Assembly (NCBI RefSeq): GCF_009725985.1
Contig: NZ_RCNR01000023.1
Span: 1-64,000, forward strand
Origin: Zobellia amurskyensis
GTDB taxonomy: Bacteria; Bacteroidota; Bacteroidia; Flavobacteriales; Flavobacteriaceae
DNA length: 64,000 nucleotides
Direction: 5' to 3'
The notes beneath the pieces were generated by a model. That model ran no database searches and had not been told where the DNA came from. It saw nothing but the letters and a program-made list of their open reading frames with translations. This document shows, in pieces, positions 8,497-20,400 of this stretch. A program made the translations under genes and the position numbers. Each line of letters opens with the position of its first letter. Within the stretch, counting starts at the first letter, position 1.

Positions 8497-11400
8497 ATGA
8501 ATACGTTACTAAAGCCATCTCTAAAGGGCATCCTTTATCTTTTTATTGCGTTTAATGCATTTTTCGGTTATTCACAGTTAAGTGATCTTCATTATCTACC
8601 CCCATTAAAGCAAGGTCAAAATAACCAAGGTATACAAAATCAGGCAATTCATTTGTCTACACCTGAAATAACACCTTTTACCGTTAATGCCTATAGAGGT
8701 ACGAGCAATACTCCTATACAGACCTTTTCTATTGATAATTTAAATTCGGCCGTTTGGACCCTAAGTAACGGAGACAACAATATTACGTTGGTTAATAATA
8801 GTAATACTGGGGTTGTACTTACAAATAGCGGATTGCGTTTTGAGGCACCGGGCGGACAAGAATTCTATGTTAACTATAGAGGTAAGTCTGGATCACAGGC
8901 CGCTTCGTTAACCGCAAAGGGAAGGCAAGCGCTAGGTACTAATTTTAAATGGGGAGGTGTACCAAATAAAGGTACCCATTCTTCAAAGTCCAATACCTTA
9001 GGAATTATGGCCACTGAGGATAATACCACAGTAACCCTGTCCGGTTATGATTCCGGCTGTGAGTTTAGGGTCGGTAACAACAGGGCCGGTATTACTGCAG
9101 ACTCCTACACTATAACTTTAGATAGAAACGAATCGTTTGTATTTGAGACTTATATAGGTAATTCATATACCCGGGCCCATGAAGATGGTTGGATTGGGGC
9201 ATCAATTGTTTCCAACAATGATATTGTAATTAGTAACGGTTCTATAAACTTTGGTAGCCAAGACGGACAAAGCCATAGGGATGCCGGTATTGACCAACCT
9301 GTTCCAGTAAATAAACTGGGGAAGGACTATGTTTTTATTAGAGGTAACGGAAATACCAACGGACTTACAGAATTTCCATTGATTATTGCTACGGCAGATA
9401 ATACACAGATTTTTGTAAACGGGAATACAACCCCTATCGCAACAATAGATAATGGCGAGTATTTTAAAATTCCAAGCAGTAATTACTCTCGTAATTCCGC
9501 TGGTGGAAACATGTTCGTTCAAACATCAAAAGATGCATACGCTTATCAATCCGTAGCGGGTTCATCTGCATTGTATACCCAAGGTCTGAATTTTGTGGCA
9601 CCTGTAAATTGTTTATTACCGGATAGAATGGACAACATTCCGGATATCAGGAACGTAGCTACATCTATTATGACGGGTGGACTAACGATTACCGCTTCAG
9701 TAAACACACCGGACAATAACGTAAAGGTTTTTCAAGATGGCGTAGAAATAAGTAAACCAGCGTCCGAAGCGGTTGCAGGTTCATCAGATTGGAAAACATT
9801 TTTCATACCTAATCTAGATGGAGATATTAGTGTTACTTCAACCGGGCCTATGGCTATCGGTTTCTTTGGTTATAACGGGGCACAGGGTGTTGCAGGTTAT
9901 TTCTCAGGTTTTGATACCGTTCCGGAAGTAAGGCTCGAAATTAACGGTGGTACTGTTGGAGAATGTTTTTCCGGTTCTAGTATTTTCGAAGCATCGGATG
10001 ATAATTTTGATGCCTATCAATGGTATTTTGATGGAGTGTTGATTCCAGGTGCAAACTCGTTTGATTATGCCGCGACTATTGCGGGTGATTACTTCGTAAG
10101 GGGAACCAAAGGACCTTGTACCTATGATTCACAATCTATTAAGATTTTCTACTGTGAACCAGACGTTCAGATTGAAAAAACAGTTGATAAACCAGAAATA
10201 GTAGAAGGCGAAACGGCCACCTTTACCATTAGAGTAGAGAATTTATACTTTAATGATATTACCAACTTACGGATTACAGATAATATTCCAGCAGGGTTGA
10301 CCTTAAATTCGGCTAATACTATCAAAGGTTCTTGGAACGGTAGTGTTTGGAACATTGGCACCTTGGCTCCAGGAGAAGTTGCCTTTTTAAACTTGCAAGT
10401 AACTGCAGATGAAATAGACATTTTGCCTTTACTCAACCTCGTTAACACGGCTACCAATTCACAAGATCAAATAGATGCCAATACTACAAGGGATGAGCCC
10501 TCTGCCCGAATTATAGTACATAACGATTTTGATAATGACGGCGTAGTAGATAGTGTTGATTTGGATGATGATAATGACGGTATTTATGATGCTGTTGAAC
10601 AAATGTGTATCATATCTAGTGATGTTAATTTCACTTCTCCTTCAAGTACTATACAAGGGGGTACTGCGGTAACAGAAATTTTCTCTAATTACGGAGGTTT
10701 TTGGCGAAGTTCTACAGCTTCAAATAATCCCGTATTACCTAACTTATCACATGAATTATTGGCATTCACATCAGGAGGTACTACTTTCTCCACCGGGGTT
10801 GCAGACGATAATCTTTTTGATGCTAACGGTAATGGTTTATTAGATGGCATAGACTCCAATAATGATGGAATTGCAGACATTTCGGCTACAGAATCTAGCT
10901 GGATGGCCTTAACACCTTCAAATAATATTTATGGCGAAGCAACATTTGAAGCGAATTTAAATGACGGTAACAACAATAATGCTTTAGGGTTGACCATTGT
11001 TAACGACCCTACCTCAGACCCATTAAATCCTTTATTGACCCACGGACAAAATGGATTAGATCTTGGTTCTGGTATTGTTAATATTGGTGACACATGGACC
11101 TATGAAATAGATCCTATAGTAGCTACCAATGTTGGTGATGGTATACCAGATATATTATTGACCCAAGTGGCAGACCCAAGTGGTGTTGGTCATGTTGTTA
11201 GTCTTTATGATGCTTCAGGCGCTCCTCTAGGAAATGCTGTACGTGTGCAAGCCTATAGCGGCGGTGCACTTGCAAATGTTGTTGGTTCGTACAGATTAGA
11301 TATTTATCACGCAAACGGAAGTATTTTCTATAATAACACCACAAGAGATTACCGCTTGGCCACAGTAGAATTATCAGAATTTGGAATACCCACCGCTAGT

Positions 11401-14400
11401 TTAAGTAATGTGGCCTATCTACGCTTGCAACTTAGTTCAAATGCCGATGTTGCATTTTTATCCTATAATACAGCGTCCTTCTCCGGATTTTGCTCGAACT
11501 TGGATACGGATATGGATGGTTATCCTGATCATTTGGACTTAGATAGTGATGATGATGGCTGTAGCGATGCAAACGAATTTTACAAAAGTGATTCCGCAGA
11601 TGGCAGAGATGGCGGCGAATATGGAACTGGAGTTCCTGTAGTGGACCCTAATGATGGTACCGTAAATGCAGCTTCTTACACCCAAGTTTACGCACCGGTC
11701 ATTAATTTGGGCAATACTTCTGAATTATTGGGCGGCACAGATATTAACGGGCAAGATGTGAGTCTAGGAGATACTTTTAACTACGTACTCCGCTTTCAAA
11801 ATACTGGTGATGATGATGCCACAAATTTTACGATTAGAAATGTATTACCTAATAATGTTACGCTAGACGACATCAATATTGATGACGCTCCTGGAGTAAC
11901 TAGCACCTACAATGCAGGCACAAATACCATAGATTTTACTATTCCAGATAACTTGGTTGAAATTGATGACCCAGAATACAAAATTAAGATTACGGTTACC
12001 ATATCCGGTGATTGTTCCGAATTTGTTACTGCTTGCGCCTCTCAATTGGAAAATCAAGCTTTTGCAACGTACCAGGGAATTATTAATACGAATACCTTTT
12101 CGGATGAAGATGGCAGCAATACGGCTGGCTCTTGTGTTTCTGACTTGGAAGTAGCCAGAAACAACGTCGCCGATGCTTTAACCAACTGTAACGTGGCACG
12201 CTCCGTACAACTTTGTGGGACGGAAGCTAAACTTACGGCCGGATCTGGTTTTGAAACCTACAATTGGGCTATTGACAATAACAATAACGGAACTATAGAT
12301 TCTGGTGACACTATCCTTAACGACGGAGACCCAGATAACGACCCAAGTACAATCACTATAACCAACATTGGTAATTATATAGTAGAAAAAACCGTTAGTA
12401 ACGGTTGTTCCAACCATACTGAACTTATATCCGTAGAACGCTATGGGGAAACCCAGACCAACCCTATTATAGAATACTTTAATCAGGTAAATGGAGACAC
12501 TAATCCCGATAATGATATTCAAGGTGAAATAGTTACCTGCTCCATAGATGGTAACTCCATGCCAAACATCTTCCTTTGTGGAACTGGAGATAGCGCCTTT
12601 ATTCAGTTGGGCATTACAGATGCACAGAGTATTACTTGGGAAAAACTTGACGAAAGTAGCTGTTCCGAAGCTACATGTGGCGAGGTAAGTGATGACTGTG
12701 CGAATACCGACAGCAACTGGTCTTGGACAGAAGAAGAAGTATCCAACAATTTTACGATTACCAATAGTGGTAAATACAGAGTGGTAATCGCTTACGAAGG
12801 AGGTTGTTTTAGCAGGTTCTATTTCAATGCCTACCAAAACACTTTGGATATACCTGAACCGGATACATCGGATATTATTTGTGATACAGATGGTTCCATA
12901 CGTGTTATCGATTTGGGATCGGGTTACGGATATCAGTTGTATGATGTAGAGAACAATGCAATAGCAGTGCCGTTCAGTGCCGGGCAAGGACCAATTTTCG
13001 ATATTGCCGTTAGCGGAACGTACAAAGTACAGATTACACAAATTAACCCATCTACGGGTAGTCCAATAGCCAACAGTTGTATTTTTGAGACGGATGAAGT
13101 CGGTATTTCGGAAAGGATATTCGAGGTAACCCTAGGTTCAACTCCTTTTGATTGTAATGATTCTGGAACCATATCCGTACAAGCGTTGAACGTTTCTCCA
13201 GAATACAGTTATGAACTTTATTATGATGACGGAAGCGGTAATGCCGGTGCATTTGTTGCCAACAACCTTGTTTCCTCAGATAATACACATACCTTTTCAG
13301 GTCTTTCCGAAGGTGACTATGTAGTGGTAACCACTACGGTAGACGGCTGTAGAGATGAAAGCACTATTACCGTAAATGAAATTCCAGAATTAAGCCTGAC
13401 CGCTAGTAATCTGGAGAACATTACTTGTACCTCTGGTGTTATTAACCTTTCAGTATCGGGTGGAACAACCGGCTATGAGTATGCTATTTATAGTAAAGAT
13501 GGAGTTGCTGCTTATGCCGATGAAACTACTATTCCAGATTCTGAATTTTCAGGAAATGCTACATTTTTATTCGGTTATGACCTCTCTTCTTCCACCTATA
13601 TCCCTAACGAAGATGGCGATTATGTTTTTGTAGTAAGAGATGACAACGGGTGTTATGGGCTTTCCAATATCGTAACCATGAGCGATTTTGGTTCAGTAAG
13701 CATTACCGCTTCAAATACGGATATCAACTGTGCCGATTCAGCCACATCGGTATTAACAATTAACGCCACAGGAGGTATCGCTCCATATCAATACAGTCTT
13801 GATGGAGGAACAACCTATCAATCCGAGAATTTTTTCAACAACATTTCAGCAGGCATTTACACTATAACCGTTAAGGATTCGAGCAACCCTAGCGGAAATG
13901 GTTGTGAGGAATCTATTGATTATGAGGTAGTGCAACCGTTTAGGCTCACTGCATCGCCAGCTATCATAGAAGACGCTTCTTGCGATACTTCCGGAGCTAC
14001 GCCTGCAACCGCCCTCGTGAAAATCTTAAATACCACAGGAGGTCAAGCTCCTTATGAATTCAGTTTTGACGGAGGTAGTTCTTTTGATGTTGTGGATGAA
14101 AAACGCCTAGCTCCTGGAACCCACCAAATGGTAGTAATGGACGCCTTAGGATGTACTACGGATTTAGAAATTACCGTACCGACAACAGCAAACGACCCAA
14201 GTTTTGATAATGCGATTACCTACGCCTGTGACGGAAACGGAATAGTTACGATTACTCCATCCAACACAACTGATTTCACATACACTTATCGACTAAACGG
14301 AGCCGATAATACACCAATTGATAGCAACATTTTTAATAATGTAGCATCTGGAACACAAACGGTAACCGTGGGTTATACCAGTACAATTTCAGCTGGGCAA

Positions 14401-17400
14401 AGTACTTTACTACTAGAGAATTTTGGTACAGGTTCTACTACCCAAATTGCGGAAATAGGTCCTGGATATTGTTACGAACCACAAGATGGGAGCGAAACTA
14501 ACTGTAACCATGGTCCTGCCGGTATTTTAGTAAATGCTGAATACGCTGTAACGGATAGAGTTACAAACCCGAATACTACATGGAGAAGTCCTAATGACCA
14601 TTCAGGTCTTACAGACGGTAGGTTCATGGCTATAGGTGTAAGCACCTCGGCCGGCAACAATAACGTATTATGGTCTAGGTCCGGTCTTGAAGTTCTTGCC
14701 GATCAAGACATAACTATTTCGTTTTATGCTTACAACTTACAAGTAGATGGTACACCAGGCAACAACCCTGAAGTGCTTGTGGAACTTGTAAATGCTTCTG
14801 GCACAGTTATTAGTAATCAAGCTACCGCCTCTATTCCACAGAATACCAATGCAAATGATTGGCACTTAAGAGAGGTTACCTTTAACCCTGGTACAAACAC
14901 TGCCGTTGGCATCGTGCTTCGTACCAATCTGGATAGTGATGATGGAAACTTTTTGGTCCTTGACGATATTCAAGCTACTCAAGTACCTGAAATCTGTGAA
15001 AAAACCGAAGATATTACAGTAGTTGTAGAGACAGGTAAAGCTTTTGAGGTAAATATTCTTGGAAGTACAAACCCGACTTGTAATGGAAGCAACAATGGTA
15101 GTATTCGCTTTGAAGTCGATAATTTCAATTCTGCTTTTGGATATGAATACTCTTTGGATGGAGGTACCACTTGGACAGCGGAAACCACTTCTCCAATTAC
15201 CTCAGCTGCTACCTTGGCCGATGGTACGTACAGCATAATGGCTCGCAAAGTAGATGACAATACATGTACGGCAACCTCAGCAACATCAGTTACTTTGACT
15301 TCACCAAATGCGTTGACTGCAACTTTACAGCAAACAGCTGAGTTTACCTGCTTAAACACAGGTGCAACCTTGGAAGCAACGGCAACAGAAGGAACACCGG
15401 GATACGAATATCAGTTGGAACTTACGGATGGCACCATGGTTCGGGCATTTAGCACATCTAATCAGTTCTTAAATGTTCCTGCTGGTGATTACCTGGTTAG
15501 AATATCCGATACGAACAACTGTGAAGCATTATCTACGGTACCAGTTACCGTAATTGCTCCTACACCAATCTCTGTAGACTTAACGGCTACCCAGTGTTAT
15601 GACGGTCTTAATAATGGAAGCGTAACCGCAACCGTCACGAACGGAAATGGCAACTATACATTTAAATTAGGTACAGGTGCAGAACAGACCCCAACACCTA
15701 TCAACGGAACTACATTTACTTTTAACAACTTATCGGAAGGAACGTATGATGTAGAAGTAAAAGATCAATATGGATGTTCCTCAGGAATTCAGTCTATTAC
15801 CATAGCTCCTGCCGTTACCTTAAGTGTTTCTGTAACCAACGCCAGCAGTTGTGCAGATGGTACTTTAACCGCAACCGCAAATGGAGGAGACACCAATTAT
15901 ATGTATGCATTTATACCTAGCGGAAATACGGTTACGGATGCAGATTTTGCTGCAGCCAATACTAGAAACGTACCTCTAGCCGATATTGGAAATTACGATA
16001 TTTATGTAAGGGATAAATCTAACGGAACCAATTATTGTCAAGCAACCGTTACGGAAGAGGTTCAAGCCAACCCTACCTTATCCTTTACCGCGGTCCCAAC
16101 GGATGCCGAATGTTTTGGTGGCAACGGAAGTATTGAAGTTAATATCACAAGCGGACTTGCACCGTTCGATTACAGATTAATCGATATTACAAATGGTAAC
16201 CCGGACCAAACAAATACGGACGTGGTTAGCAATACCAGAACCTATTTCAACTTAACCCCAGGCACATATGACGTACAGATTACCGATGCCGCAGGGTGTG
16301 TACAAACAGTTACAGGCATTGTTGTTGACGAACCTATTGAGTTAATCAGTGATATAGAAGGTAGAACTCCCGCCAATTGTACGGGTGATGTTAATGATTT
16401 TGGGTTTGACTTTTTAAATTACCCAACCACTATAGGAACTGTTGAATTTAGTGCCGATAGTGGAACTACATGGCAAACCTCCGATCAATTTAGAGGATAC
16501 TTATCAGGTGAGGAAGTTGAGCCTTCATTAAGAACGGTAGATGGTAGCGGTGCCACTATATGTCAAACCGATTTACCTAGATTTATCATTCCTTACCCAT
16601 TGGATGATTTAGATATTACAATTCTTCCTATAATCGTTAATTGTGATGAGTTACAGGTTAGTGTACGTGGTCAAAACGGTACAGCTCCCTATGAGTACAC
16701 CTATTCGGACGATCCGGCAAACTTTAACGCTGTTACTCCAACCAACCCATGGACAGTGGCATATCCTTCGGGAACCACTCATACCTTCCCGAATTTAATT
16801 CCAGGAAGAACCTATGCTTTCTACGTAAGGGATGCCGTAGGTTGTGTAAGACAAAGCAGTGTAAACGTTAATGATATCGTTACCAATCCAATGGAAATTA
16901 CGGCCAGCATTACCCCTGCCTGTAATGCCACAAGTAATGGTGAAATTGAATATACGATTACCGACAATCACGGAAGTACTGAGCCAAACATGGAATGGGT
17001 TTTATATGACGTTGACGGTAACGCTATCCGCAATAGTGGAGGTGTAGTAGCCTATTCCGGCACCATTAATATTACAGGTTTACCAGCAGACGAATATTTC
17101 ATAGAAGTTCAGCAAATAGATGGCTCTGGAACCCCACAATGTATCAGTGCCAGTGAAAATGAAATTCTTGATGAACTGGATATTATCACTGGAATTCCAC
17201 AATCCATTCAGGATATTTCTTGTGAGAGTCCCGGACTTATAGAAATTGACAATGCACAAGGTGGTGGCGGTACGTATCTATATACCGTAACCGGACCTGC
17301 TCCGTTTGTAACCATTACCGCTACAGGTGATAACCCTATTGAAATTGCGGCAAATTCGCCTGCAGGAACTTATACTGTTTCCGTAGAGGACCAATATGGC

Positions 17401-20400
17401 TGTTCGTATGCATTGGGTAATGTAACCATGAATTTTATGGCACTACCTACCATAGATGCTATTGATATAGATAACTGCAGCACCAATGCTACCATTACGG
17501 TAAACTCTACCGGAACAGGAACCGTACTCTATTCTTTGGATGGTGGAAGCACATACGAGAATAACGGGGGTAATTTCACCTCTGTACTGGCAGGAAATTA
17601 TGATATTTTCATTAAAGACGGAACTGGTTGTACAGCTTCACAAAATATTGATGTACACCCTACCCTACAGGCTACAGCAGGTTTGGATAAGCAATTGGGC
17701 TGCGGTGCTGGTAACGAAGCTGAGATAGCAATTGAAGCTATTGCAGGTTCAGGTACTTATGAATTTGAAATATTGGACAGCGCTTCAGGAATAAAAATAG
17801 CCCGTCAAGCATTGGTGACCAATCCGTTCAACGCTATTATAGATGCTGCGGATACATATACCGTGAACGTTTATGACATGGGAACTGCGGCTCCACAATG
17901 TAACAGAAGTTTCACGGTAGAGGTTCCTGCTGCTATTCAACCACAGTTCACCGCCAACCCTACAGATGTAAGTTGCTCGGGTGCTAATGACGGTAGTATA
18001 GAAGTGGCCCAAATAAACAATGGTAACAATCCTTTGACTTTTACCTTGACCCCAATGCCAGTAGGTGCATCTTGGGATGCCACCACTCAATCTTTTATAA
18101 ACTTACCGGGAGATACGTATACTGTAACCGGAGAAGGCCCTAACGGATGTTCAACAGTTATGAATTCGGTTGTAGTGAATGAGGATGCTCTCATTTCATT
18201 TGCCCTACCTGCTGTAGAACAATTTGGCTGTACCAGTAATAATGACGCCAATAATGCAAAAATTACTATTGATTACAGTAGTATTTCAGGAGGAAGTGGT
18301 ACTTACAATAGATTTGTTTTCATTGACGATGCTACTTCAAACGTTCTTCAAGATGGCAGCAGTTTAGTTTATGAATATACAGATTTTGCCGGTGGAGATG
18401 TAATCGTTCGCGTTTTTGATAGCAAAGGTTGTCCTGTTGAACGGACAGTTACTGTAAATGCTTATGACGCACTAGTTGACGCTACTATTTCCGTTACTAG
18501 AGATATCAGCTGTATCAACAGTGGAGAGGACATCAATATTGATGTAACTAGCACTATTACGGACTTTGCAACCAACCCAACAAACTATGAGTTTAGACAA
18601 TTACCATCAACTACATACCAAGCTTCTAATCAGTTCTTGAATCTTGGAGCTGGTAGCTATACTTTTGGGATTCGAAATATCACTACAGGTTGTGAAATTA
18701 CCCGTAGTCATACTGTAGAAAACCCGAATACATTTGATGTTACCGTAGAAAAACTATCCGATGTTGTTTGTCATGGAGACAACGGCAGCATAAGATTAAC
18801 ACTGGTTGATGCTACTTACACTACTGGATTCTCTTATTCTATTTTTGATACCAATGGTACTCCGGCAGACCGTTCGGATGATGGTGCTGCTGTGTTAACG
18901 GGCAGTTCTGTCAATGTTGGCCCTTCTCCCGCCATTAGTGTACCTGCAGGAAACTATTTGGTAGAAGTAGTACAAGATGATTTCCCTAATTGTACACAAG
19001 TAAGGTCCTTTAGCATTACAACACCAAGCGCTCCAATAACTCTAGCACCAATAGATACGGAAGATGTAGGTTGTACCAATGACCTTGGTAGCGCCAACAT
19101 TGCCCCTACTGGAGGAAAAGCTCCATATGACATTATCTTGACCCATAACGGTTCAGGAACAACTTATGCGGCCAACCAAGTAAATGGTTTCCTTTTTCAA
19201 GGTCTTGGAGCCGGGCAGTATACGGTTGAAGTAACGGATAACTTAGGTTGTAACCCTACGTTCGCCAATGCATTTGAATTGATAGTTCCAGACCCTATTT
19301 TCGCAACAATTTCAAGCGTAGCCTTAGTTTGTGAAGGTGATGCGGATGCTTCTGTTACAGCCACCGTTTCCCCAAGGAACGTAACCACAAACTACAGATA
19401 TATTCTTAATACGTACGATGATGCTTCCGGTACCAACCTAATGCAAACATCAAGCTCACAAACTACCAATACCTTTAGCAATTTAAGATCTGGTTTTTAT
19501 AGCATCAGCATATTAGACGATATGAACTGTAGCTTTGAAACACCAATTGAGGAAATTGTTGAACCTACAAAGGTAGAAGGCCAATTGGTCACAGCTCAAC
19601 GCTTAAGTTGTCTGTCCGATGCCGAGTTGCTATTGACCGCTTCTGGTGGAACCGCTCCTTATATGTGGAGTACGGACGGCACCAACTTTAATGCCATGAA
19701 CCAAACAAGTGGTCCTGACACACATTTGTTCACCAGTATTACCGCAGGCACTTACCAATACTATGTTAGGGACAGTTTTAACTGTATTTCCGTTCAGAGC
19801 AACAGTATTTCCATTAATGCAATAGAGCCATTACAAGTTGTAATAGACGATTCTGCGGCTGTAGTAAACTGTAATGGTCAAAGTACAGCAGTTATTGATG
19901 CTGAAGCCGATGGTGGATTGGGCAATTATCAGTACGCCCTGTTCTCGGACGCTGCGCTTACCAATGAAATACGCCCTAACCAGAACACAGGTCTATTTAC
20001 AGATTTACCAATGGGCTCCTACTACGTTAGGGTTCAGAGTGATGATTGCGAAGTGGTCTCAACGGAAATTCCAATTGTAGAACCAGCTCCGTTAGAAGTT
20101 ACTCCAGAAATTGTAGATGTAAGTTGTAATGGTGCCGAAGATGGAAGCATTACCGTAAATGTGAATGGCGGTACAGGAGTTTATCAATTTGCCATCTCTC
20201 CAAACTTGAATCAGTTTACAGATGAAAATACTTTTGATGAATTAGCTCCTGAAGACTATACCATCATTATTCAGGATTCTAACGGTTGTTTTGAGGTTAT
20301 TAAAGCCACCATTACCCAACCAGAGGTATTGGAAGTTGAAGCACTAGCAACTCCCGAAATATGTGTTGGCGAGGAAAATGGCGAAATAGATTTGACCATA

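Noticed and set aside
12178-13041. Long open frame on the minus strand (287 codons) within the giant adhesin gene
   Set aside because: It lies antisense to a clear repeat-rich coding region. Its protein has no recognisable pattern and arises from the codon use of the repeats.
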